NCBI GenBank assembly: GCA_963702955.1
Contig: OY969774.1
Coordinates: forward strand, 2,232,001-2,296,000
Direction of reading: 5' to 3'
Source of the DNA: VRUE01 sp963702955
GTDB lineage: Bacteria; Actinomycetota; Thermoleophilia; Solirubrobacterales; 70-9
DNA length: 64,000 bases
The position numbers were made by a program, and so were the translations under genes. Under the pieces are notes generated by a model, which worked only from the letters and a program-made list of their open reading frames with translations, ran no database searches and was not told the origin of the DNA. Each line of letters starts with the position of its first letter. The first letter of the stretch is position 1. This document shows positions 32,111-42,508 of this stretch, one piece after another.

Positions 32111-32505
32111 TAGGAAGCCTTGACTCCGTACAGGGAGCGAGCCTGTTTGCGGTCGGAGACCCCGGCGGCGTCGAGCGCGCCGCGGACGACCTTGTAGCGG
32201 ACGCCCGGCAGGTCCTTGACCCGACCGCCCCTGACGAGGACGACCGAGTGCTCCTGCAGGTTGTGGCCCTCGCCCGGGATGTAGGTGGTGACCTCCATCC
32301 CGTTGGTGAGGCGCACACGGGCGATCTTGCGCAGGGCCGAGTTCGGCTTCTTCGGCGTCACCGTGGCGACGCGGGTGCAGACGCCGCGTCGCTGCGGCGC
32401 TGCGACGCTCTTCTTCCCGCCCTGTCCCGACTTGAGGCCCGGCGTCGTCGTCTTCTTCTTAGGCCGCTTGCGGCCCTTGCGAATGAGTTGGTTCGTGTTC
32501 GGCAC
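32110..32505 (-). CDS. rpsL: 30S ribosomal protein S12
   Basis: A 131-residue decoding-centre protein from GTG 32505. TPKKPNSALRK carries the streptomycin-site Lys (E. coli Lys43 equivalent), and the PGEGHNLQEHS region and GRVKDLPGVRY (Lys88 region) are intact and wild-type. It is followed by rpsG on the minus strand. Its 5' end is overlapped by 148 bases by the upstream minus-strand membrane-protein frame. Confidence 0.97.
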   Translation of the reverse strand: MPNTNQLIRKGRKRPKKKTTTPGLKSGQGGKKSVAAPQRRGVCTRVATVTPKKPNSALRKIARVRLTNGMEVTTYIPGEGHNLQEHSVVLVRGGRVKDLPGVRYKVVRGALDAAGVSDRKQARSLYGVKAS

Positions 32506-33377
32506 GGGCCGGCATGGTAGCGGGCTGCCGCCTTTGGAGCGGCAACGAGCAGCAGCCCGCCGATCGTCAACCCGGCCGCGGCGGCGATCTGGGCGTAGAA
32601 GCCGTCGAGCAGGACGGCGCCGGCGCCGGAGAAGCGCGACGCCTGGGCTCCGGCGTCGAGGCCGGCGGGCAGGTCGACGAGGAGGACGACGGCGAGGCTG
32701 AGCAGGCCGAGGGCGAAGACGACCCGGCCGAGGCCGCGGCGGCGCTCGTTGCCCAGCACGACCAGGGCCAGGGCCGCGGCGATCGCCGCCGGCGCCAGCA
32801 GCAGGTAGGCGTGCGCTTCGCCGGCGGTCTTGGCGGCGACGGTCGGCGCGCTCGCCCCCGGCAGGCCGGCGTAGCCCTGCCCGCCGATCTCGACCGCGCG
32901 GTAGTCGACGAACTGCGAAGCCGCGAGGCAGGCGGCGGCGGCGATGACGGTCAGGCAGATCGCCCGCTCCGGCGTCAGCACGGCGCTCGCCCGGGTCGCG
33001 GCCCGCAGCGCCAGGTCGCGTGCTCGCAGCAGCCGCCGTTCCAGCGCCGCAAGCAGGCGGAAGACCAGCACCGCGAGCGGCCGCAGCCGGCGCCCGAGCC
33101 GGACCCCGAGGCGCTTGCCGGCGCCTCCGAGGCGGGCGAGCCGCGGCCAGGCTCGCGCCAGCACCCGGTCAACGCCGCGATCGACCTGCCCGCTCGCCGC
33201 CCGAGCCCCGCGCGCGACGGCCCGGATGCGCCGCCGCGTCGCTGCTATCATCGCCCGTCGCTCAGGCTTCTTTTTCGCAGTTCGCTTCGCCGGGCCCGCC
33301 AGGGCCTTTTTCATGCGCCGATCCCGGTGGCTTTTGCCGGCCGGCTCCGATTTCTTCGATTTCCCTCTTCCCCGCAT
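32358..33377 (-). CDS. Predicted membrane protein upstream of rpsL
   Basis: An approximately 339-residue frame, start taken as ATG 33377 after AAGGTGG; ATG 33314 is an alternative. The N-terminal half is very basic. Four hydrophobic segments follow: AICLTVIAAAACLAASQF, AYLLLAPAAIAAALALVVLG, VVFALGLLSLAVVLLVDL and AAAGLTIGGLLLVAA. The last 50 residues are Arg-rich and overlap rpsL, so the true 3' end may be earlier or altered by a frameshift. Function unknown. The rpsL-rpsG promoter must lie inside or upstream of this gene. Confidence 0.55.
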   Translation of the reverse strand: MRGRGKSKKSEPAGKSHRDRRMKKALAGPAKRTAKKKPERRAMIAATRRRIRAVARGARAASGQVDRGVDRVLARAWPRLARLGGAGKRLGVRLGRRLRPLAVLVFRLLAALERRLLRARDLALRAATRASAVLTPERAICLTVIAAAACLAASQFVDYRAVEIGGQGYAGLPGASAPTVAAKTAGEAHAYLLLAPAAIAAALALVVLGNERRRGLGRVVFALGLLSLAVVLLVDLPAGLDAGAQASRFSGAGAVLLDGFYAQIAAAAGLTIGGLLLVAAPKAAARYHAGPCRTRTNSFARAASGLRRRRRRRASSRDRAGRRASQRRSDAASAPASPR

Positions 33378-33399
33378 CAACGACAACCACCTTAAAACC

Positions 33400-35511
<2,112 letters not shown>

Positions 35512-35541
35512 TTCCGGCTATATTTCCCAGGTTCGCCCGCA

Positions 35542-35562
35542 GGCAGCGGAATGCCCGCTGCC
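35542..35562 (+). promoter_or_regulatory. Hairpin in fusA-tuf spacer
   Basis: GGCAGCG (35542-35548) and CGCTGCC (35556-35562) form a 7-bp stem with a 7-base loop in the 121-base spacer. No T-run follows. It could modulate readthrough or processing between fusA and tuf; nothing else is evident in the spacer. Confidence 0.35.
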
Positions 35563-35632
35563 CGGCAACCAGCAGCACACTCAATCACCCAGGCCAGACA
35601 GAACCCGACTTCGAAAGGTAGAACCGAGAGAG

Positions 35633-36817
35633 ATGTCAAAGGAGAAGTTCGACCGCGACAAGCCGCACGTGAACGTCGGCACCATCGGTCACATCGACCA
35701 CGGCAAGACGACGCTGACGGCCGCGATCACCACGACGCTCTCCGGCAAAGGCGACACCGAGGCGAAGAGCTTCGAGGAGATCGACAACGCTCCGGAGGAG
35801 AAGGAGCGCGGGATCACGATCGCGACCTCGCACGTCGAGTACGAAACCGAGAACCGCCACTACGCCCACGTCGACTGCCCGGGCCACGCCGACTACGTGA
35901 AGAACATGATCACCGGCGCCGCGCAGATGGACGGCGCGATCCTGGTCGTCTCGGCGGCCGACGGCGTGATGCCGCAGACCCGCGAGCACATCCTGCTCGC
36001 CCGCCAGGTCAACGTCCCGCATGTCGTCGTCTTCCTCAACAAGATCGACCAGGTCGACGACGAGGAGCTGGTCGAGCTGGTCGAGGAGGAGGTCAAGGAC
36101 CTGCTCAACGAGTACGACTTCCCGGGCGACGACACGCCGATCGTCAAAGGCTCGGCGCTGAAGGCGCTGGAGGGCGACGAAGACGCCCAGAAGGCGATCT
36201 TCGAACTGGCCGAAGCGCTCGACTCCTACATCCCCGAGCCGGTTCGCGAGCTCGACAAGCCCTTCCTGATGCCGATCGAGGACATCTTCTCGATCACCGG
36301 CCGCGGCACCGTCGCGACCGGGCGGGTCGAGCAGGGGATCGTCAACACCGGCGACGAGGTCGAGATCGTCGGCATCACCGACACGACCAAAACCGTCGTC
36401 ACCGGGGTCGAGATGTTCCGCAAGATCCTCGACCAGGGCCAGGCCGGCGACAACATCGGCGCCCTGCTGCGAGGCACCAAGCGCGAGGAGATCGAGCGCG
36501 GCCAGGTGCTCTGCAAGCCGGGCTCGATCACCCCGCACACCAAGTTCAAAGCCGAGGTCTACTGCCTGAAGAAGGAGGAGGGCGGCCGTCACACCCCGTT
36601 CTTCTCCGGCTACCGGCCTCAGTTCTACTTCCGCACGACCGACGTGACCGGGATCGCCAACCTCCCCGAGGGGACCGAGATGGTGATGCCGGGCGACAAC
36701 GTCGAGATGACGATCGAGTTGATCCAGCCGATCGCGATGGACCAGGGCCTGCGTTTCGCCATCCGCGAGGGTGGCCGGACCGTCGGCTCGGGCGTCGTGG
36801 CGGAGATCATCGAGTAG
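35633..36817 (+). CDS. tuf: Elongation factor Tu
   Basis: A 394-residue GTPase that delivers aminoacyl-tRNA. G1 is GHIDHGKT, the switch I region RGITIATSHVEY, G3 DCPGHADY and G4 NKID. Domains II and III end in RFAIREGGRTVGSGVVAEI. Start ATG 35633 after GAGAGAG. It is followed by a string of hairpins before rpsJ. Confidence 0.98.
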   Translation: MSKEKFDRDKPHVNVGTIGHIDHGKTTLTAAITTTLSGKGDTEAKSFEEIDNAPEEKERGITIATSHVEYETENRHYAHVDCPGHADYVKNMITGAAQMDGAILVVSAADGVMPQTREHILLARQVNVPHVVVFLNKIDQVDDEELVELVEEEVKDLLNEYDFPGDDTPIVKGSALKALEGDEDAQKAIFELAEALDSYIPEPVRELDKPFLMPIEDIFSITGRGTVATGRVEQGIVNTGDEVEIVGITDTTKTVVTGVEMFRKILDQGQAGDNIGALLRGTKREEIERGQVLCKPGSITPHTKFKAEVYCLKKEEGGRHTPFFSGYRPQFYFRTTDVTGIANLPEGTEMVMPGDNVEMTIELIQPIAMDQGLRFAIREGGRTVGSGVVAEIIE

Positions 36818-36831
36818 CTCAGCCCGAATCG

Positions 36832-36871
36832 GGGGCGGGCTTCGCCCGCCCCTCGCCGCTTTCGCGGCGAG
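36832..36871 (+). terminator. Double hairpin after tuf
   Basis: Two adjacent stems: GGGGCGGGC/GCCCGCCCC (36832-36852, loop TTC) and CTCGCCGC/GCGGCGAG (36852-36871, loop TTTC). No T-run follows on the plus strand; an A7 run does (36877-36883). Likely the transcription end or processing site of fusA-tuf. Confidence 0.6.
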
Positions 36872-36894
36872 ATAGCAAAAAAAGACATACGACC

Positions 36895-36948
36895 GGGGCG
36901 GCGCCCCAGACCAGGGGCGGCGCCCCTTCCGCGCGGAAAGGCCGCGCG
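36895..36948 (+). repeat. Repeated GC palindromes before rpsJ
   Basis: GGGGCGGCGCCCC occurs twice (36895-36907 and 36914-36926), followed by CGCGCGG/CCGCGCG (36930-36948). Together with the two hairpins after tuf this fills the 156-base tuf-rpsJ gap with self-pairing elements. A regulatory leader for the S10 operon (L4-type autoregulation) is possible but unproven. Confidence 0.5.
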
Positions 36949-36973
36949 AAAGGAAACAAGAGAGCAGAAAACC

Positions 36974-37294
36974 GTGGCGACGATTGCGGCACAGAAAATC
37001 CGGATCCGACTGAAGGCGTACGACCACGACGCCATAGATCGGGCTGCCCGCGAGATCGTCGAGACCGCGGAGCGGACGGGGGCGACCGTCTCCGGCCCGG
37101 TGCCGCTGCCGACCGAGAAAAACGTCTACTGCGTGATCCGCTCCCCGTTCAAGGACAAGGACTCGCGCGAGCACTTCGAGATCCGCACCCACAAGCGGCT
37201 GATCGACATCCACCAGCCGTCGCCGAAAACCGTCAACTCGCTGCAGCGCCTGGACTCGCTGCCGGCGGGCGTCAACATCGAGATCCGCCTCTAG
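36974..37294 (+). CDS. rpsJ: 30S ribosomal protein S10
   Basis: A 106-residue protein from GTG 36974; also the NusE partner of NusB/NusG. KIRIRLKAYDHDAIDRAARE, SPFKDKDSREHFEIRTHKRL and the terminal LPAGVNIEIRL are diagnostic. It opens the S10-spc-alpha super-cluster. Confidence 0.97.
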   Translation: MATIAAQKIRIRLKAYDHDAIDRAAREIVETAERTGATVSGPVPLPTEKNVYCVIRSPFKDKDSREHFEIRTHKRLIDIHQPSPKTVNSLQRLDSLPAGVNIEIRL

Positions 37295-37296
37295 CC

Positions 37297-37926
37297 ATGG
37301 CTGCGATCCTTGGGAAGAAGCTGGGGATGACGCAGGTCTTCCGCGAGGACGGCACCGTCGTCCCGGTCACCGTGATCGAGGCCGGCCCCTGCAAGGTGAC
37401 CGCGGTTCGCGATGCCGAGCGCGACGGCTACGCCGCCGTGCAGCTCGCTTTCGGCGAGGTCAAGGAGAAGGGGCTGAGCAAGGCCGAGCTGGGCCACCTG
37501 GCGAAGGCCGGGGCGCCGCCGATGCGCCACCTGGTCGAGTTCCGCGACGAGGACCTCGGCGCCGAGGAGGGCCCGAAGGTGGGCGACGAGGTCACCGTCT
37601 CCTCGTTCGAGGCGGGCCAGAAGATCAAAGTCGCGGGGATCTCGATCGGCAAGGGCTTCCAGGGAGGCATCAAGCGCCACAACTTCAGCCGCGGGCCGGT
37701 CAGCCACGGCTCCCACAACGTGCGGGCGCCCGGCTCGATCGGCGCCAGCGCCTTCCCCGGCCGGGTCTTCAAGGGGATGCGGATGCCGGGCCAGATGGGC
37801 AACAAGCGGACCACTCAGCGGGGGCTCGAAGTCGCCGACGTCAACGCCGAGCGCAACCTGCTGCTGATCAAGGGCTCGGTTCCGGGCTCGCGCAACGCGG
37901 TGGTCGAGGTGAGGACCGATGGCTGA
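37297..37926 (+). CDS. rplC: 50S ribosomal protein L3
   Basis: A 209-residue protein near the peptidyl-transferase centre. Start LGKKLGMTQVF and the W-loop-type segment HNFSRGPVSHGSHNVRAPGS followed by RMPGQMGN are characteristic. Two-base gap after rpsJ; overlaps rplD by eight bases. Confidence 0.97.
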   Translation: MAAILGKKLGMTQVFREDGTVVPVTVIEAGPCKVTAVRDAERDGYAAVQLAFGEVKEKGLSKAELGHLAKAGAPPMRHLVEFRDEDLGAEEGPKVGDEVTVSSFEAGQKIKVAGISIGKGFQGGIKRHNFSRGPVSHGSHNVRAPGSIGASAFPGRVFKGMRMPGQMGNKRTTQRGLEVADVNAERNLLLIKGSVPGSRNAVVEVRTDG

Positions 37927-38536
37927 CGCCAAAGCAGTTGTGCTCGGCAAGACGACCAAAGCGGATCTGCCCAAAGAGCTGTTCGCGGAGCCCTTCCACC
38001 ACTCGCTGGTTCACGAGACGGCGCGGGCCGACCTGGCCGCGCGCCGCCGCGGCACCGCCTCGACCCTGACCCGCGGCGAGGTCTCCTTCACCACCGCCAA
38101 GGCCTGGCGCCAGAAGGGCACCGGCCGCGCGCGCGCCGGCTCGCTCGGCGTCCCCAACCGCTTCGGCGGCGGCGTCGCCTTCGGTCCCAAGCCGCGCACC
38201 TACAAGGTCAAGGTCAACCGCAAAGCCCGCCGCAAGGCGATGCGGGCGGCCCTCTCGGTGCACGCCGAGCGGGGCAGCGTGGCGATCCTCGACCCCGCCG
38301 GATTCGAGACCCCCTCGACCAAGGCGGCCGCCGCCGCGCTGGCGAAATGGGGTGCGAAGCAGCCGACCCTGGTCGTCCTGCAGGCCGAGGAGACCGGCGC
38401 CGTGAAGAGCTTTCGCAACATCGACCGCGTCACCGTCGCCGAGGTCGGGGCGATCGGGGTCGCCGACGTGATCGGCGCCGCCTCGCTGGTCGTCTCCGAA
38501 GCAGCGCTCGAGGCGCTGAAGGGGAAGTTGAGCTGA
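37919..38536 (+). CDS. rplD: 50S ribosomal protein L4
   Basis: A 205-residue exit-tunnel protein. RRRGTASTLTRGEVSFTTAK then KGTGRARAGS is the tunnel loop; KVNRKARRKAMRAALS follows. L4 is the usual repressor of the S10 operon in other bacteria. Overlaps both neighbours, implying coupled translation. Confidence 0.96.
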   Translation: MADAKAVVLGKTTKADLPKELFAEPFHHSLVHETARADLAARRRGTASTLTRGEVSFTTAKAWRQKGTGRARAGSLGVPNRFGGGVAFGPKPRTYKVKVNRKARRKAMRAALSVHAERGSVAILDPAGFETPSTKAAAAALAKWGAKQPTLVVLQAEETGAVKSFRNIDRVTVAEVGAIGVADVIGAASLVVSEAALEALKGKLS

Positions 38537-38829
38537 TGGACGCCCGCACCGTCATCGTCCGCCCGGTCGTCTCGGAGAAGAGCTACGCGCTGATCGCCGA
38601 AGGCAAGTACACGTTCCGGGTCAACGATCGCGCCCACAAGACCCAGATCGCCGCCGCAGTCGAAGAGATCTTCGACGTCGGGGTCGCCTCCGTGCACACC
38701 GCCAAGGTGCGGGCCAAGCCGAAGCGGCGCGGCCAGACGAAAGGCAGGACGCGGGGCTGGAAGAAGGCGATCGTCGAGCTTTCGCCGGGCGAACGGATCG
38801 AGCTGTTCGAAGGCGCCGAGACCGCTTAG
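38536..38829 (+). CDS. rplW: 50S ribosomal protein L23
   Basis: A 97-residue protein at the tunnel exit, docking site for trigger factor and SRP. IVRPVVSEKSYALIAEGKYTF and the Lys/Arg-rich loop RGQTKGRTRGWKKAIV are typical. Start overlaps the rplD stop by one base. Confidence 0.96.
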   Translation: MDARTVIVRPVVSEKSYALIAEGKYTFRVNDRAHKTQIAAAVEEIFDVGVASVHTAKVRAKPKRRGQTKGRTRGWKKAIVELSPGERIELFEGAETA

Positions 38830-38837
38830 GGAGAGAG

Positions 38838-39680
38838 ATGCCGAACCGCAAAACCAAACCGACGAGCCCCGGGCGCCGCTTCGCGACCTACCCGCTGCGC
38901 GAGCAGCTGACCGCCTCCGAGCCGGAGCGGAAGCTGACCGAGGGTCTGCGCAAGTCCGGCGGGCGCAACGCCAACGGCCGCGTCACCGCGCGCCACCGCG
39001 GCGGCGGCGCCAAGCGTCGCTACCGCAAGATCGACTTCAAGCGCCGCAAGGACGGCGTGCCGGCCAAGGTGGCCAGCATCGAGTACGACCCCAACCGCAG
39101 CTGCTACATCGCCCTGCTGCACTACGCCGACGGCGAGAAGAGCTACGTCCTCGCGCCGGCCGGGCTCTCGGTCGGCGATCGCGTCCAGTCCGGCCCCGGC
39201 GCCGACATCAAACCCGGCCACGCGCTGGAGCTGCGGGAGATGCCGACCGGCACGATCGTCCACAACGTCGAGCTGACCGCCGGTCAGGGCGGCAAGATGG
39301 GCCGCGCCGCCGGCACCGCGATCCAGCTCGTCGCCAAGGAGGGCGAGATGGTGACCCTGCGGCTGCCCTCCTCGGAGATGCGGCTGGTCCGCGCCGAGTG
39401 CCGCGCCACGGTCGGCTCGCTCTCCAACGCCGAGCACCAGAACCTCAAGGTCGGCAAGGCCGGCCGCAGCCGCCACAAGGGCAAGCGCCCGCAGACGCGC
39501 GGCGTGGCGATGAACCCGGTCGACCACCCGCACGGCGGCGGCGAGGCTCACCACACGCCCGGCGGCCACCCGGTCACCCCGTGGGGCAAGCCGACGCTCG
39601 GCTACCGCACCCGCAAGAAGGGCAAGCAGTCCGACCGCTACATCGTGCGCGGCCGCCGCCGCGGGAAGAAGAAGCGCTGA
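38838..39680 (+). CDS. rplB: 50S ribosomal protein L2
   Basis: A 280-residue 23S rRNA-binding protein of the peptidyl-transferase region. GRVTARHRGGGAKRRYRKIDF near the start and GVAMNPVDHPHGGGEAHH (catalytic-region His) near the C-terminus are intact. Start follows AGGGAGAG. Confidence 0.98.
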   Translation: MPNRKTKPTSPGRRFATYPLREQLTASEPERKLTEGLRKSGGRNANGRVTARHRGGGAKRRYRKIDFKRRKDGVPAKVASIEYDPNRSCYIALLHYADGEKSYVLAPAGLSVGDRVQSGPGADIKPGHALELREMPTGTIVHNVELTAGQGGKMGRAAGTAIQLVAKEGEMVTLRLPSSEMRLVRAECRATVGSLSNAEHQNLKVGKAGRSRHKGKRPQTRGVAMNPVDHPHGGGEAHHTPGGHPVTPWGKPTLGYRTRKKGKQSDRYIVRGRRRGKKKR

Positions 39681-39952
39681 TGGGCCGCTCGACGAAAAAG
39701 GGGCCGTGGGTGGAAGCGGCGCTGATGAGGCGGATCTCGGCGATGAACGACTCCGGCCAGAAACAGATGGTCAAAACCTGGTCGCGGATGTCAACGATCT
39801 TCCCCGACATGGTCGGCCACACGATCGCCGTCCACGACGGCCGCAAGCACGTGCCGGTCTTCATCTCCGAGTCGATGGTCGGCCACAAGCTGGGCGAGTT
39901 CGCGCCGACCAGGACCTTCCGTTCCCACTCCGGCACCGGCAAGGGCGAATAG
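39680..39952 (+). CDS. rpsS: 30S ribosomal protein S19
   Basis: A 90-residue head protein: GRSTKKGPWVEAALM, TWSRMSTIFPDMVGHTIAVH and FAPTRTFRSHS are diagnostic. ATG overlaps the rplB stop (TGATG). Confidence 0.97.
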   Translation: MGRSTKKGPWVEAALMRRISAMNDSGQKQMVKTWSRMSTIFPDMVGHTIAVHDGRKHVPVFISESMVGHKLGEFAPTRTFRSHSGTGKGE

Positions 39953-39954
39953 CG

Positions 39955-40440
39955 ATGGCCGACGAGAAGCCGAAAAAAGACGCGAAAAAAGAGCCGCCGA
40001 AAAAACGGGCGAAAAAAGCCGCCGCGAAAAAACCGGCAGCCAAGAAAGAGGCCCCGAAAAAAGAGACGCCGAAGAAACCCGCTGCCAAGCCCGCGCCGGT
40101 CCTCGTCCGCGCCAGCTCGCGCTACGTGCGGGTCGCGCCCCGCAAGGCGCGCCTCGTCGCCGATCAGGTGCGGGGCCTCAACATCGACCGGGCCCGGGCG
40201 CTGCTGCAGTTCTCGCCGCGCGGCGTCGCCCGCGACATCGGCAAGCTGATCGAGTCGGCCGCCTCCAACGCGGAGAACAACCACGACCTGGTCGCCGACG
40301 AGATGCGGGTCGCCGAGATCACCGTCGACGAAGGACCGACCCTGCGCCGCTTCCGGCCGCGCGCCCTGGGCCGGGCCACGCCGATCAACAAGCGAACCAG
40401 CCACATCGCGGTGGCGTTGACCCCGGAAGAAGAGGACTGA
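39955..40440 (+). CDS. rplV: 50S ribosomal protein L22 with Lys/Ala/Pro-rich N-terminal tail
   Basis: A 161-residue protein. The L22 domain (SSRYVRVAPRKARLVADQVRG ... LRRFRPRALGRATPINKRTSHI) starts near residue 54. It is preceded by about 48 residues of KKEPPKKRAKKAAAKK-type low complexity. Usual L22 is about 110 residues. The tail resembles histone-H1-like basic tails and probably lies on the ribosome surface. Confidence 0.95.
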   Translation: MADEKPKKDAKKEPPKKRAKKAAAKKPAAKKEAPKKETPKKPAAKPAPVLVRASSRYVRVAPRKARLVADQVRGLNIDRARALLQFSPRGVARDIGKLIESAASNAENNHDLVADEMRVAEITVDEGPTLRRFRPRALGRATPINKRTSHIAVALTPEEED

Positions 40441-40444
40441 GGGC

Positions 40445-41185
40445 ATGGGACAGAAGATCCACCCCGGCGGCTTCCGAGTCGGCTACATCCAGGACTGGAA
40501 ATCGAACTGGTTCGACGAGAAGGGCTTCGCCGACGTGCTCGAGGAGGACCTCAAGATCCGCGCTCACATCGAGGGCAAACTCGCCCACGCCGGCCTCTCC
40601 GACATCACGATCGAGCGCCGCGGTGAAGTCGCGGTCGACATCCACACCGCCCGCCCCGGCATCGTGATCGGCAAATCGGGCAGCGAAGTCGACGCGCTGC
40701 GCAAGGAGCTGCACAAGCTCACCGGCAAGCCGGTGAAAGTGAACATCCGCGAGGTCAAGCGCCCCGAGCTCGACGCCAAACTGGTCGCCCAGTCGATCGC
40801 CGAGCAGCTGCAGAACCGGGTCGCCTTCCGCCGGGCGATGAAACGGGCACTCACCTCGGCGATGCGCTCCGGCGCAAAGGGCGTGAAGATCCAGGTCTCC
40901 GGCCGGCTCGGCGGCTCGGAGATGGCCCGCACCGAACACTATTCCGACGGTCGCGTGCCGCTGCACACGCTGCGCGCGAACATCGACTACGGCTTCTACG
41001 AGGCGCGCACCACGGCGGGCCGGATCGGCGTCAAATGCTGGATCAACAAGGGCGAAGTGATGCCCGAGGGCTTCCGCTCCGACCAGGTTCCGGCCGACGG
41101 CGAGCCGCAGGGCCAGCAGCGAGGCCGCGGCGGGCGCGGCGGCAACCGTCCCGGCGATCGGTCACGCGGCGGAGGAGGTCGCTAG
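40445..41185 (+). CDS. rpsC: 30S ribosomal protein S3
   Basis: A 246-residue protein at the mRNA entry. GQKIHPGGFRVGYIQDWKSN begins it; the KH domain shows RPGIVIGKSGSEVDALRKEL; RVPLHTLRANIDYGFYEA follows. The C-terminal 30 residues are Arg/Gly-rich. Confidence 0.97.
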   Translation: MGQKIHPGGFRVGYIQDWKSNWFDEKGFADVLEEDLKIRAHIEGKLAHAGLSDITIERRGEVAVDIHTARPGIVIGKSGSEVDALRKELHKLTGKPVKVNIREVKRPELDAKLVAQSIAEQLQNRVAFRRAMKRALTSAMRSGAKGVKIQVSGRLGGSEMARTEHYSDGRVPLHTLRANIDYGFYEARTTAGRIGVKCWINKGEVMPEGFRSDQVPADGEPQGQQRGRGGRGGNRPGDRSRGGGGR

Positions 41186-41187
41186 CG

Positions 41188-41607
41188 ATGCTGATGCCGA
41201 AGCGGGTCAAGCACCGCAAACAGATGCGCGGCCGGATGCGCGGCAACACCAAGGGCGGCAGCACCGTCGCCTTCGGCGAGTACGGGCTGAAGTCGCTCGA
41301 CCGCGGCTGGATCACCAACCGCCAGATCGAGGCCGCCCGCGTGGCGATGACCCGCAAGATCAAACGTGGCGGCAAGGTCTGGATCAACGTCTTCCCCGAC
41401 AAGCCCTACACGAAGAAGCCGGCCGAGACGCGGATGGGCTCCGGCAAGGGCAACCCGGAGGGCTGGGTCGCCGTGGTCAAGCCGGGCAAGGTGATGTTCG
41501 AGCTGGCCGGCGTCCCCGAGGACCTCGCCCGCGAGGCGCTGAGACTGGCCGGGCACAAGCTTCCGGTCAGGACCAAATTCGTGATGCGCGAGGGGGCCGA
41601 GGTCTGA
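41188..41607 (+). CDS. rplP: 50S ribosomal protein L16
   Basis: A 139-residue protein that positions A-site tRNA. LMPKRVKHRKQMRGRMRG, GEYGLKSLDRGWITNRQIEA and RMGSGKGNPEGWVAVVKPG are characteristic. Its TGA overlaps the rpmC ATG. Confidence 0.97.
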   Translation: MLMPKRVKHRKQMRGRMRGNTKGGSTVAFGEYGLKSLDRGWITNRQIEAARVAMTRKIKRGGKVWINVFPDKPYTKKPAETRMGSGKGNPEGWVAVVKPGKVMFELAGVPEDLAREALRLAGHKLPVRTKFVMREGAEV

Positions 41608-41819
41608 TGAAGGCGTCCGAGGCGCACAACCTGAAAGACGACGAGCTGGTGGCGAAGCTGATCGACGCCAAGCAGGAGGCGTTCAACCTGCGCTTCCGGC
41701 ACGCGACGGGCGAGCTGGAGAACACGCATCGGCTGAGCGTGGCCAAACGCGACATCGCGCGGCTGCTGACCGTGGCGAAAGAGCGCAAGATCGATGTGGA
41801 GACGGAGATTCGGAAATGA
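41607..41819 (+). CDS. rpmC: 50S ribosomal protein L29
   Basis: A 70-residue helical-hairpin protein near the tunnel exit. KDDELVAKLIDAKQEAFNLR and KRDIARLLTVAKERK match the family. Overlaps rpsQ by four bases (ATGA). Confidence 0.95.
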   Translation: MKASEAHNLKDDELVAKLIDAKQEAFNLRFRHATGELENTHRLSVAKRDIARLLTVAKERKIDVETEIRK

Positions 41820-42508
41820 GCGAGGACGAGAAAAAAGACGTGAGTGAGGAAACGCCGAAGGACGAGAGCGCCGAGGGGACTCCGGCTCAGGACGAGGCCA
41901 CCCCGGCTGCGGGTCCTGTCGCGGAGGAGGGCACCTCCCCCTCGCAAGCAGCGGGGGAGGAACCCACCTCCACGCCACCCGCAGAGGAAGCGTCCGAGTC
42001 CGACGACGACACTCCCCCTGCCGAGGAGAAAGCTGCGGAGCCCGAGCCGAATCCGGAGGATGAGCTTCCTTGGAAGGAGAGGCGTCGGCTTGCGCGGTCT
42101 CGTAAGCCCCATAAAGCCGGGCCGCAGCAGACCGTCGAGGAGCGGAAGGCTGCTCGGGCGCAGGAGCGGAAGCGGCGGGGGGCCGAACGGCGCAAGGAAC
42201 GGGCTGCCGCCAGGGCCAGGAAGGTTGCCGGGACGGGGACTCCGCCGGCCGAGAAGGTCGCGGTCGCGGCCAAGGTCCGGCAGGGGATCGTCGTCTCCGA
42301 CAAGGGGCAGAAAACGATCGTCGTGCGGATCGACACGGCGCGGCGCCATCCGACCTACGAGAAGGTCGTGCGACGCTCGCGGACCCTGCACGCTCACGAC
42401 GAGCGCAACGAGGCCGGCGAGGGCGACGTGGTTCGCGTCGTCGAGACGCGGCCGCTCTCGAAAACCAAGCGCTGGCGCCTGATCGAGGTTCTGGAGAAGG
42501 CCAAGTGA
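41816..42508 (+). CDS. rpsQ: 30S ribosomal protein S17 with very long N-terminal extension
   Basis: A 230-residue protein; typical S17 is about 85. The S17 OB-fold is the C-terminal part from about residue 147 (VRQGIVVSDKGQKTIVVRID ... SKTKRWRLIEVLEKAK). The first 145 residues are acidic/Pro-rich, then Arg-rich. Residues 32-60 are encoded by an 86-base palindromic element also found in rpsE. Codons after the element (42060-42250) favour GGG/CGG, unlike neighbours. Overlaps both rpmC and rplN (GTGA). Confidence 0.92.
   Translation: MSEDEKKDVSEETPKDESAEGTPAQDEATPAAGPVAEEGTSPSQAAGEEPTSTPPAEEASESDDDTPPAEEKAAEPEPNPEDELPWKERRRLARSRKPHKAGPQQTVEERKAARAQERKRRGAERRKERAAARARKVAGTGTPPAEKVAVAAKVRQGIVVSDKGQKTIVVRIDTARRHPTYEKVVRRSRTLHAHDERNEAGEGDVVRVVETRPLSKTKRWRLIEVLEKAK
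41909..41994 (+). repeat. 86-base palindromic element inserted in frame in rpsQ
   Basis: The outer stem pairs 41923-41931 with 41963-41971 (8 of 9). The inner stem CCTCCCCC/GGGGGAGG is perfect (41934-41941 with 41953-41960). The loop is TCGCAAGCAGC. The same 86-base layout, with an identical loop but different arm bases, is at 46112-46197 in rpsE. Both are read in the same frame, giving peptides with GPVA, SQAA, EPT and TPPAE in register. Confidence 0.85.

Noticed and set aside
32514..33395. 293-codon plus-strand frame before fusA
   Set aside because: Low-complexity Gly/Gln/Arg sequence antisense to a frame with four good membrane helices; fusA start at 33400 is independent of it.
32944..33399. 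N-terminal 152-codon extension of fusA
   Set aside because: Arg/Ser/Ala-rich and unlike EF-G; the family start PRSFPLEKTRNIGIMAHID fits ATG 33400.
35551..37296. Long frame running through tuf and rpsJ into rplC
   Set aside because: Only its last 209 codons, from ATG 37297, are L3; the rest is out of frame with tuf and rpsJ.
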